Positions 37,031 to 44,431 of a DNA stretch of 50,000 nt are shown in pieces (position 1 is the stretch's first letter; each line of letters starts with the position of its first letter). Source of the DNA: Strigamia acuminata (taxonomy: Eukaryota; Arthropoda; Chilopoda; Geophilomorpha; Linotaeniidae). A program made the translations under genes and the position numbers. The stretch lies in the NCBI GenBank assembly GCA_949358305.1, contig CASHSZ010000009.1:1-50000 (forward strand), read 5' to 3'. The notes under the pieces were generated by a model. It worked only from the letters and a program-made list of their open reading frames with translations. It made no database searches and was not told the origin of the DNA.

Positions 37031-37605
37031 TTTCGTCAGTTTAACTTTTCACATGAAAATATAAACTGAAAATCTATTTGTCTGTTTTAACTAAAATTTT
37101 TTAGTTAATATCGGATTCAAGATTCGCTTTTGCAATTCGATCGAATTAATTTGCAACCTATTTCAGTGATCGTGTGATAGGTCTATAACTTCCGAAATTC
37201 CTAGTTAAAGGACTGTTTTGGTGTTTCTCAAGAAAATAAACATGGTTTGAAACTTGTCTGTTTTTTAACTAAATCTTTTAGTTAAATATTTATCTCAAAA
37301 TTCACTTTTACAATTCTATCGAATTTAATTGCAACCTAATCTCGGTGGGACCTCCACGTGTGAGATTAGGTGGTAGTCTTTGAAATCCCTAAAATCTTCA
37401 AACGAAAATAATGAAGGAAAATCTACTACGTATTTCTATTTCATCAGTTTAACTTCTTCACATGGAAATATAAACTGAAAATTTAATCTGTCTATTTTTA
37501 ACTTAAATCTTTTAGTTAAATATTTATCTCCAATATTCACTGTTGCAATTCAATCGAATTTAATTGCAACCTAATCTCGGTGGGACCTCCACGTGTGACG
37601 GTGAC
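37030..37605. repeat. Three diverged tandem repeats with conserved TTAACTAAA hairpin
   Basis: Three copies spaced about 180-230 bp share TTTAACTTTTCACATGAAAAT-type, CTGTTTTAACTAAA-type and AATTTAATTGCAACCTAAT-type segments. Each holds a hairpin of TTAACTAAA with TTTAGTTAA: 37087-37108, 37265-37285 and 37498-37519, the last with a one-base bulge. Copies two and three both end in GGTGGGACCTCCACGTGTGA (about 37,345 and 37,583). Confidence 0.75.
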
Positions 37606-37774
37606 GACCACAACTCCCATTTAACAATGGTACCGGGAAGAGATCGCAATAAATAAACAGTGAATACAATACGAGATAAATACAAGACAGTTTATTGTTG
37701 GTAAACAATAATATCAAGGCTAAATTATACATAGGACTAATGCCGACATTTGGCAAGTTAAATCAGCTATTAAA

Positions 37775-38041
37775 CTATACAAAGAATTGGCCAACTGGCC
37801 CTAGAATAATATCACTACGGGTCTGGAATATGGGAGCGGTTTCCCCATCGCTCGACCTGATTATAGATGTCATCTTAAGCCGGATGGCTGTGTCCTGGAG
37901 TCCGATACGGCTTCGCTGTTTTCCTTGGTTCGCTGTGTAAACTATCGCACGTCGATAAATCGAATGATCTGAGCATTGCGGTTGACTTTGTCTGCACCGC
38001 CACAACTTTGGGAGGATATTGGTGTAAGTAAATGTATTCAT
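37775..38041 (-). CDS. Weak candidate ORF, 88 codons, unknown
   Basis: A minus-strand open frame begins with ATG at 38,039-38,041 and ends in TAG at 37,775-37,777. It is the longest frame in this AT-rich block and its C-terminal half (SDGETAPIFQTRSDIILG) looks protein-like. There is no recognisable domain. An 81-codon plus-strand frame overlaps it. The start codon lies inside the perfect hairpin at 38,026-38,047, which argues for caution. Confidence 0.2.
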   Translation of the reverse strand: MNTFTYTNILPKLWRCRQSQPQCSDHSIYRRAIVYTANQGKQRSRIGLQDTAIRLKMTSIIRSSDGETAPIFQTRSDIILGPVGQFFV

Positions 38042-38197
38042 TTACTTATCAATATTCCACTTATGAATTATATTTAATTCATATCGTTGTGAATTCTTAT
38101 TTAGATATTTCGGGAATAAGTTGTCGTCAACTTATCGGTTATATTGAGTTCAATATGAGATTAAGTCTTCTGACTTGATTTTGGTCCAACTGGTTGT
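38026..38197. other. Train of perfect short hairpins
   Basis: Six inverted repeats follow each other within 172 bp: 38026-38047 (AAGTAAATG/CATTTACTT, loop TATT), 38063-38082 (ATGAATTA/TAATTCAT, loop TATT), 38116-38135 (ATAAGTTG/CAACTTAT, loop TCGT), 38141-38156 (ATATTGA/TCAATAT, loop GT), 38163-38176 (AAGTC/GACTT, loop TTCT) and 38188-38197 (CAAC/GTTG). Stem lengths fall from 9 to 4 bp along the train. I know of no transposon end or RNA family with this pattern. Confidence 0.7.
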
Positions 38198-38513
38198 CGA
38201 GTTTAAGTTTTGCTGTTATAAATAAAATGAAGATTAAGCTTCCCGTCGCAACACACAATTGCCATCGATTAGAATATACGCCTTGCCATGCAGAACGGTA
38301 TCAAGCGTCCCCGGCGTCGCAGCACGGTCGTCCATCGAGTGGTTGACGGTACCACGTACACAGGGGTCGATAGCTCGCGGCTCCGCACAGCAGTTTTATC
38401 TCTCGCGGTACTAATAATAGACCGACTGCTTTGGCATCGAATACCATGAGAATCAGCTTGCCAAACACTTGGTGCTACTCGTGGTTACTGTAAAACAGAC
38501 TGCTTTGGCACCA

Positions 38514-38717
38514 TCAGGTGAAGGAACCGATTCTCAACAATACCGATGCTACTCGTGGTAACGGAATACGTTCATACCGAAAAAGACAACTTGGTCCTGT
38601 CCGGAGGATACTGAATTGCACAACGGCGGGTTCTCCTTCGGCGTCGCAACCGTAAACTGTAACATTTATGCAACATAATGATCCCAGCACTTCGACTTCA
38701 ATTGCCGGCGGTGGCAT
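38514..38717 (-). CDS. Weak candidate ORF, 67 codons, unknown
   Basis: A minus-strand frame starts with ATG at 38,715-38,717 and ends in TGA at 38,514-38,516. It contains VEVLGSLCCINVTVYGCDAE and reads smoothly, but it is short, has no recognised domain, and its ATG sits within the perfect hairpin 38,714-38,735. The nearby plus strand is also open around 38,280-38,440 (STVVHRVVDGTTYTGVDSS). One of the two may be an old coding remnant. Confidence 0.2.
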   Translation of the reverse strand: MPPPAIEVEVLGSLCCINVTVYGCDAEGEPAVVQFSILRTGPSCLFRYERIPLPRVASVLLRIGSFT

Positions 38718-39140
38718 GATTCTGTAGAATCATGCAACGGTTCTTTGCGAATAAATCAACAAAGAACCAAAAGGTTTTTTTACGTGAACAACGAATCATA
38801 TTTCTTAAGTAACAATACCAAACAGAAAATAATCAAACAGAGCTGCAGAATGGCCGGTTGTTTGGGTTTATATAACCTGACTGGATTAAGGATTAATCCA
38901 GTTATCCAATTGGAACATGGGTTCCACGAATCCCTCCAATCCCGTATCACCGGAAGTGGATACGGAGGAACAATGTGCTAATTCTCACCACAACCGGAAC
39001 TGGATACCCAGGACCGGAAATGGATCCACCAATCAGATCTATTGGTTGATCGATTGATCACCAAATGTCCTGTCCCGCAGAAAATGGAAGTTACATTGTA
39101 TTTAACATCACAAGACATTAATATATCTTTATATTAATGT
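38714..39140. other. Second hairpin cluster in AT-rich block
   Basis: Perfect inverted repeats: 38714-38735 (GCATGATTCT/AGAATCATGC, loop GT), 38739-38768 (GGTTCTTTG/CAAAGAACC, loop 12), 38880-38902 (ACTGGATTAA/TTAATCCAGT, loop GGA) and 39115-39140 (ACATTAATAT/ATATTAATGT, loop 6). A near-perfect one lies at about 39,042-39,064 around TGATCGATTGATCA. Three have 10-bp stems, far more than expected by chance in 0.4 kb. Confidence 0.72.
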
Positions 39141-39497
39141 TCACAAAGCTTCGTTTCATTCTAGTAAATATAGTTTTATATTTATTTACATGTTTTATAT
39201 TCATATCTTGAATTTGCCGCTAAATCGTAATCGCGCCATCTTGTGGCAACATTGCGCATTGACAAATGCGGTTTTAGCAGACGACTCTTCGTGATTCGGC
39301 CGGAATCCTTTGATATCAAGTAGGAATGAGTGTTTATTCTTAATAAACGAACATCTTTGTATTTGAAACATCATAAATAACTTTATTCCAGACATTTATC
39401 AGTTTTTACACAGAATATCTTCGAGATATCATGATAATGGCGCAACAGCGCTTCTTTCTAAGAAAATAGGCATTTATAGCCATTGTAAACCGTCACA
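39141..39497. other. AT-rich spacer, no feature seen
   Basis: This continues the AT-rich composition up to the abrupt start of the 594-bp repeat at 39,498. The only open frame of note is about 64 codons on the minus strand without recognisable features. Confidence 0.5.
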
Positions 39498-40776
39498 ACC
39501 GAGCGGCGGGCCCGAGTCCCGAGTTCGATCTGAAAGTGTTGGCAAAACCCATCGAACGTGTTCGGGAAGACTCCCGTCCACAACGACGGCGCGAGACCCC
39601 CGGAAGATGAAAATAAAATACGAAACGGCTCATTTTCTATAAAATTTTTATTCCAACGAATTACGACGAAGATAACCTAATTAACGGTTAAAGCACGGAC
39701 CGCAAAGTCGGTCCCACGACCGAAGAATTAAAATTTTAATCGTCTTTCTTTTTTCGTGTGATATTTTTTTTACCTCGTACCGATCGCCACATCGGACACG
39801 AGTAGAATGCACGCGACCGCACGCATGCTGCGAGGTTTAGACGGTCGAAGGAATGCCGGTAAGGGAGCTTATTTTCGGGGCGAGTCGTCGGGGCTGCCGC
39901 TGCCGCCGCTGTCGCTCAACGACCCCAACCGCATCTATTCGTCGGGACGGATACGTTCCATTTTCGGACTTATTTATTTATTTATTTATTTATTATTTTG
40001 ACCGGCCCGAAGGCCAGTCTGAGACCGTGGCGAAGCAAGGGTCCTTTTATATCGGATACCGCGCCGCTCGGCGGGTACTGTGCGCCGCTCGACCGAGCGG
40101 CGGGCCCGAGTCCCGAGTTCGATCTGAAAGTGTTGGCAAAACCCATCGAACGTGTTCGGGAAGACTCCCGTCCACAACGACGGCGCGAGACCCCCGGAAG
40201 ATGAAAATAAAATACGAAACGGCTCATTTTCTATAAAATTTTTATTCCAACGAATTACGACGAAGATAACCTAATTAACGGTTAAAGCACGGACCGCAAA
40301 GTCGGTCCCACGACCGAAGAATTAAAATTTTAATCGTCTTTCTTTTTTCGTGTGATATTTTTTTTACCTCGTACCGATCGCCACATCGGACACGAGTAGA
40401 ATGCACGCGACCGCACGCATGCTGCGAGGTTTAGACGGTCGAAGGAATGCCGGTAAGGGAGCTTATTTTCGGGGCGAGTCGTCGGGGCTGCCGCTGCCGC
40501 CGCTGTCGCTCAACGACCCCAACCGCATCTATTCGTCGGGACGGATACGTTCCATTTTCGGACTTATTTATTTATTTATTTATTTATTATTTTGACCGGC
40601 CCGAAGGCCAGTCTGAGACCGTGGCGAAGCAAGGGTCCTTTTATATCGGATACCGCGCCGCTCGGCGGGTACTGTGCGCCGCTCGACCGAGCGGCGGGCC
40701 CGAGTCCCGAGTTCGATCTGAAAGTGTTGGCAAAACCCATCGAACGTGTTCGGGAAGACTCCCGTCCACAACGACG
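39498..40776. repeat. 594-bp tandem duplication upstream of the first finger gene
   Basis: ACCGAGCGGCGGGCCCGAG begins at 39,498, 40,092 and 40,686, giving two full units and a 91-bp third unit that ends at 40,776. Each full unit contains AAAATAAAATACG, a T-rich tract, an ATG-rich stretch (first ATG at 39,807 and 40,401) followed by a consensus donor G/GTAAGG (39,859 and 40,453), and a TTTA run. The third unit runs into the non-coding first exon of the downstream gene, so the duplicated DNA probably contains its promoter and 5' exon. The units appear identical, which suggests recent duplication. Confidence 0.85.
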
Positions 40777-40785
40777 TCTCCGTTG

Positions 40786-40854
40786 GTAAGTTTGGTGTTT
40801 TGTGTGGTTTCTCTCTCCAATTTATTTTCAATTCTCTACTCGTCTCCCACACAG
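40786..40854 (+). other. 5'-UTR intron of paired-finger gene 1
   Basis: The donor is CGTTG/GTAAGT at 40,786 and the acceptor CCCACACAG/AAG at 40,854. The intron is 69 nt with a T/C-rich 3' part. Splicing places an in-frame TGA directly before the ATG at 40,862, which supports that start. The same intron exists in gene 2. Confidence 0.7.
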
Positions 40855-40861
40855 AAGAAAG

Positions 40862-41379
40862 ATGGAAGGAGCGCAGCATGCAGAGGGCGACAAGTCACAT
40901 TACTGCGCTTTGTGCTGCGGTAAATACCCCGACAGTAAGAAACAAACATCCATTTATTTACTTATCAGTTGTTCAATTTATTTATTTATTTATTTTTTAA
41001 TTATGTATATTTTATTTGATTTTAATTTTTTCTCGTTTCAGAACCGAACGGTGTTTTCTGTAAAGATGCCTTTCGTCACTGGCGACGGTACCATAACATC
41101 GGCGGAGATGCGGACGATTCCACCCGAGGGCTGCTACGAATCCATTCGCGCGACCCCGTTCGTTTGGCATTGGTGAGCTTTTAGTTTCTTCGCCGAGTTA
41201 ACTAGTCAACTAATTTATTTTTTTTTATTTTTTATTTTTTTTTCAAGGCACTGAGACGGGTGTACCGACACAACGACGGACGCTGTCCGTTTTGCGCGGA
41301 AACACCCTTTTTCGAGGATCTCTCTACCCATTGGGTGGAAGCGCATAGATTTCAAGCACCGACCGCCCACCAGGGATGA
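40862..41379 (+). CDS. Paired C2H2-like zinc-finger protein, gene 1 (three coding exons, 111 codons)
   Basis: The exons are 40862-40934, 41042-41172 and 41248-41379 (stop TGA), with GT..AG introns of phase 1 and phase 0; joined they give 111 residues. Finger 1 is C15, C18, H37, H42 (CALC ... FRHWRRYH, C-x2-C-x18-H-x4-H), split after residue 24 by the first intron. A linker, STRGLLRIHSRDPVRLAL, lies at about 51-68. Finger 2 is C81, C84, H96, H101 (CPFC ... HWVEAH, C-x2-C-x11-H-x4-H). There is no signal peptide or membrane segment. Zinc binding and nucleic-acid or protein contact are inferred from the Cys/His spacing only; the family is not one I recognise. Gene 2 is a close paralogue, and the T-rich 3' end has AATAAA near 41,507. 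The 594-bp duplication lies directly upstream. Confidence 0.78.
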
Positions 41380-41573
41380 CGGAGACAGCATCGGTGGACC
41401 GTGCATTCGATTTTATTTGACCTTTTTTTGTTTTTTTGTTTTTTTGTTTTTTTTTGTATTGTATGACTTCTTCTTCATTTCTTTTTATTTGTTTTAATTA
41501 ATTAAAAATAAAAAAAATAAGAATAAAAATAAAAATAAAAATAAAAAAAAATCCACATTAATCGTAGTTGTTA
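41380..41573 (+). other. 3' flank of gene 1
   Basis: T-rich, then A-rich sequence has AATAAA hexamers from about 41,507, followed by TCCACATTAATCGTAGTTGTT. The same word with small changes follows gene 2 at about 43,820, so the duplication of the two genes includes the 3' end. Confidence 0.6.
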
Positions 41574-41739
41574 TTTAACGAGGCGGACGACGGAGTTTTG
41601 GTTGCCGGATTCGGTTGTAGCGGGGCACGCCATTGGTGATGTTCCCGGCGCGCGATTCAAAGTGGCCAAAGTCGCAAATGTTTCGTTGTTGGCTTTGTAC
41701 GGGGAGAAAAAGGAAAGACCGAGGTCTTAAAATGTGTTT
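41574..41739 (+). pseudogene. RPS23: RPS23 (uS12) pseudogene, C-terminal fragment
   Basis: The plus-strand reading matches the C-terminal third of ribosomal protein S23, a small-subunit decoding-centre protein: [10 protein letters not shown], then after a +1 frameshift [20 protein letters not shown] and [15 protein letters not shown] with a TAA stop. The frameshift lies in AGCGGGGCACGCC, one G too many after the FGxSG codons. The start of the gene is not upstream; an N-terminal piece lies downstream at 41,971. The tail KKERPRS is typical of animal RPS23. It forms a 166-bp inverted repeat with 42,367-42,535. Confidence 0.85.
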
Positions 41740-41970
41740 TTTTTTTTTTTGGTTCGTAAAAAAAAAAAATAAATTAATTAATTAATAAATAAAAAAATAA
41801 ATAAATAAATAAATAAATAAAAATTAAACAGAAAATCGAGAAAGAAAAAAAAAAAGAAACAAAACATATTACGGCGAGAGACCGCGCGAACAAATTCGGC
41901 GGCAAATTCGAACTCGGCGACCAAAATTCAAAAATAAACCGATCGACCTTCCGTATCCAACGAGCGAAGC
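41740..41970. other. A/T-rich spacer between RPS23 fragments
   Basis: This holds poly-T and poly-A stretches, a run of AAAT repeats at about 41,785-41,822, and GC-rich sequence from 41,870 with no recognised coding match. Confidence 0.5.
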
Positions 41971-42120
41971 GGGTAAACCGCGAGGTCGGCGAACTGCGAG
42001 GAAACATCGTGATCATCGTCGCGAACAACGTTTGGCGCGACGAAGACTTCGAAAAAGACAGACACGCTCGGGCACCCGATGGAAGGCAAATCCTCTCGGC
42101 GGCGAGCAAAGATGACGAAC
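41971..42120 (+). pseudogene. RPS23: RPS23 (uS12) pseudogene, N-terminal fragment
   Basis: The plus strand reads [20 protein letters not shown], then, with small changes, [11 protein letters not shown]. This matches residues about 2-45 of RPS23. The WHDKDxxKK stretch is disrupted by frame changes, and the match ends at the AGCAAAGATGACG region. It lies downstream of its own C-terminal piece (41,574-41,739), so the gene order is scrambled. It is a non-functional relic. Confidence 0.75.
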
Positions 42121-42366
42121 ACGCGGGTGAGCTAATTGTTTCTTGGATGCTAACGCGGCGCCCGAAGTCACTCGGTTTACTCGCCACCCCGTTGTTTGTT
42201 TGTAATAAACGATAGTGTCGTCCGATCAAAAAGTCGTTGCCGCCATTAAAACGAATGAGAAATTCTACGTTAAAGTCTCGTTTTTAACGTTTCGATCGAT
42301 TTATTTTTGAAACTCGATCGAATTCAAATTTGCCACTAAACAAGCAAACAAACAAAAAAAAAAAAC
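42121..42366. other. Spacer between inverted RPS23 copies
   Basis: No RPS23 match and no convincing gene. It ends in an A-rich tract (about 42,352-42,369) facing the tail of the minus-strand RPS23 copy, as a poly(A) or poly(T) tract near a retrocopy would. Confidence 0.45.
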
Positions 42367-42800
42367 AAACACATTTTAAGACCTCGGTCTTTCCTTTTTC
42401 TCCCCGTACAAAGCCAACAACGAAACATTAGCGACTTTGACCACTTTGAATCGCGCGCCGGGAACATCACCAACGGCGTGCCCCGCTACGACCGAATCCG
42501 GCAACCAAAACTCCGTCGTTTTCCATCTCGTTAAAATTCAAACAAACATCCGTCTCTGGGCGCGCAAGCCACGATCTTCTTTCCGTCCCCGATCAACTGG
42601 ACACGAACGCACTTCCGGGTGGCGGAATTCGGCCGCCTGGCTTCGACTCCAACTTTCTTTCTCCGGCACGGTTCCCTCGGCATGGGACGCGCCATCGAGA
42701 GGATTCGCCTTCCACCGGGTGCCCGAGCGTGCCTGTCTTTTTAAAGTCTTTGTCGTGCCAACGTTGTTCGCAACGATGGTCGTGATGTTTCCCGGTAGTC
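42367..42800 (-). pseudogene. RPS23: RPS23 (uS12) pseudogene, nearly full length
   Basis: The minus strand can be read along most of RPS23 if frameshifts are allowed: [16 protein letters not shown], then [39 protein letters not shown] with [49 protein letters not shown] and [15 protein letters not shown] with a stop. At least four frame changes break it. It shares the extra G in the FGRSG/GHA region with the copy at 41,574, so the two derive from an already broken ancestor or from one another. No introns are seen, which suits a processed copy. It is inverted relative to the left fragment. Confidence 0.85.
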
Positions 42801-42804
42801 TCGT

Positions 42805-42870
42805 TTGCTGGCTTCGACTCCAACTTTCTTTCTCCGGCACGGTTCTCTCGGCGTGGGATGCCGACCCCGT
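42805..42870 (-). pseudogene. RPS23: RPS23 (uS12) short duplicate fragment
   Basis: This is a direct repeat of about 54 bp of 42,639-42,692, covering the codons for [17 protein letters not shown]. It abuts the 5' end of the longer minus-strand copy, so the array contains at least a tandem partial duplication. Confidence 0.75.
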
Positions 42871-43010
42871 TCTCTCGGCGAGTGCATATCGGAGGGAACG
42901 TCGCTAATCGACCGCATGTTTTGCACACACGCGCCCGCGTACAATTCCTCGTTGTACCGAGCGCGGTACAGCGCATCTCCGGGCGCTCCGTAGTCCAGAC
43001 GAAATGGTTT
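42862..43010 (-). CDS. Candidate minus-strand coding fragment, unknown
   Basis: The minus-strand frame reads KPFRLDYGAPGDALYRARYN then EELYAGACVQNMRSISDV with GC-rich third positions, which looks like real coding sequence. It merges at its 3' end with the RPS23 fragment. Upstream it is closed by TGA, after which an AG acceptor (GTCGAG/ACC) could start an exon. The plus strand here is also open (MVCGLDIKCHDNVDQVRV) and runs into the 5' exon of gene 2. I cannot decide between them. Confidence 0.25.
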
Positions 43011-43097
43011 GCGGTCTCGACATCAAGTGTCACGACAACGTGGATCAAGTGCGCGTTTCATCATCCGCCCGGTCCCCGTCGCCACATCGTCTTCGTT

Positions 43098-43098
<1 letters not shown>

Positions 43099-43152
<54 letters not shown>

Positions 43153-43160
43153 GAGTAAGT
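43099..43160 (+). repeat. GTAA microsatellite grown out of a splice donor
   Basis: About fifteen GTAA/AAGT units begin exactly where the 5'-UTR intron donor of gene 2 lies (CTTCGTTA/GTAAGT) and end at GTGAGTAAGTTTGATGC. That end aligns with the intron start GTAAGTTTGGTGTT of gene 1. Confidence 0.85.
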
Positions 43161-43246
43161 TTGATGCTTTGTGTGATCTCCCTTTCCAATTTATTTTCAA
43201 TTAATTAATTAATTCTTTATTCGTCTCCCACACGGAAGAAAGAAAG

Positions 43247-43746
43247 ATGAACGGAGCACCAGCACCACACAGAGAAGAGGGCGGTAGGTCGTATTACTGC
43301 GTTTTGTGCGGCGAGCACCCAAACGGTGAGAAACATCTATTTATCTACTTATTAGTCGTCCATTTTCTTTTTATTTTTTCATTTTCTTTTATTTTATTTT
43401 ATTTTTATTTTTCTTATTTATTTCAGACCCGGACGGCTACTTTTACATGGACATCTTCCGCCACTGGCGACAGCGACACGACATCCGTGAAGGTGCGGAC
43501 GAGGCCATCCGGGGATTGCTACGAATGTATTCGCGCGAGCCCGCTCATCTAGCGTTGGTGAGCATTTAACTCCTTCGTCTAGTTAACCAACCAACTAATT
43601 CGTTTCTTTCTCCCTTCCCCCCCCTCTTTTAGATATTGGGGCAGGTGCACCAACGCGGCAGACGCTGTCCGTTTTGTGCGGAGACACCCTCTCCAGACAA
43701 CCTGATTGGCCATTGGACGGAGGCGCACAGGATTTCGTTAATTTGA
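43247..43746 (+). CDS. Paired C2H2-like zinc-finger protein, gene 2 (three coding exons, 107 codons)
   Basis: The exons are 43247-43325, 43427-43557 and 43633-43746 (stop TGA), with intron phases 1 and 0 at the same places as in gene 1. The joined product has 107 residues. Finger 1 uses C18, C21, H39, H44 (CVLC ... FRHWRQRH); the linker is DEAIRGLLRMYSREPAHLAL; finger 2 uses C82, C85, H97, H102 (CPFC ... HWTEAH). The middle exon is 131 nt, exactly as in gene 1. The 5'-UTR intron is homologous to that of gene 1, but its acceptor CACACAG has become CACACGG, so splicing would have to use the next AG at 43,237. AATAAA lies near 43,790. The role is unknown; zinc binding is inferred. It is a diverged paralogue, not a recent copy. 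Confidence 0.77.
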
Positions 43747-43877
43747 TCTTTTTCTTTTATTGTATTGTCTCAAATATATAAAAAAAAAAAATAAATAAAA
43801 TAAAAAAAAAATAAATAAATCCACATTAACCATTGTAATTGTTGTTGTTGTTGTTTTTGTTGTTATTATTATTATTA
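43747..43877. other. 3' flank between gene 2 and a convergent candidate exon
   Basis: TTTCTTTTATTGTATTGTC and then an A-rich tract with AATAAA hexamers serve gene 2. On the minus strand ACAATAAAAG at about 43,757 could serve the convergent candidate. TTG/TTA trinucleotide repeats follow at 43,838-43,880. Confidence 0.5.
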
Positions 43878-44117
43878 TTACATCATTACATCGTTATTAT
43901 TACAAACAAACGACTCGTCCTCGTCGTCCACCGTCTCCAACTCATCCGCTCCCAACTCGTACAGGTCGGTCCCCGGGCCCCCGAGCCTCTTCCTCGTCAA
44001 GTTCAACTTCAACGCGACCACTTTTGTCTTCTCCCGCATCTTCCTCGTCAGCCTCTCGACTCTCTTTCCGAACTTCGTCGTCGTCGTCGTCGTCGTCGTC
44101 GTCTTTGTCTTCTCCTC
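43878..44117 (-). CDS. Candidate 3'-terminal exon, unknown acidic-tailed protein
   Basis: The minus strand is open for 80 codons to TAA at 43,878-43,880 with strongly GC-rich third positions, like the confirmed genes. It has a run of nine Thr (ACG codons), then KFGKRVERLTRKMREKTKVV, LNLTRKRLGGPGTDLYELGA and an acidic tail (ETVDDEDESF). I placed its 5' edge at a possible acceptor (GCGTGAG/GAG) near 44,118, but the frame stays open to about 44,198. The plus strand gives a Ser/Pro-rich frame with worse third-position bias. It is convergent with gene 2. Function is not recognised. Confidence 0.4.
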   Translation of the reverse strand, partial: EEKTKTTTTTTTTTKFGKRVERLTRKMREKTKVVALKLNLTRKRLGGPGTDLYELGADELETVDDEDESFVCNNNDVMM

Positions 44118-44394
44118 ACGCAGCGACGATAAAATCGAAACAAAACGTCTTTGATCAGGGCACTGGATCGGCGCGCTTCTGCGACGTGACCGCGTTTAGG
44201 CGCGTGCGGGGGACACGGGAGCGCGCGAGGGCGCGTCAGGCGAGCGACGGCTGCCGGGAACGACGTAACGAGGGGCGGTGGTGTCGTTACGTTTCGGCGC
44301 GACCGTGTAAGAGAGGGAATGAACAACAAAATAGATGATAAAACAAAAGAAATCGACCAACATATCCGTCAACTTCGAAACGAGACAGACAAGC

Positions 44395-44431
<37 letters not shown>

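Noticed and set aside
40447-40785. Coding 5' extension of gene 1 through the 594-bp repeat
   Set aside because: Splicing 40,785 to 40,855 creates an in-frame TGA immediately before the ATG at 40,862, and the other frames do not enter the finger frame.
41574-42535. DNA transposon with 166-bp terminal inverted repeats
   Set aside because: The arms are RPS23 coding sequence in opposite orientations, so they are pseudogene copies rather than transposon ends.
44024-44160. Plus-strand Ser-rich coding exon with an acceptor TACAG at 43,964
   Set aside because: Third-position composition is much less GC-rich than in the confirmed genes, whereas the minus-strand frame matches them; kept only as an alternative.
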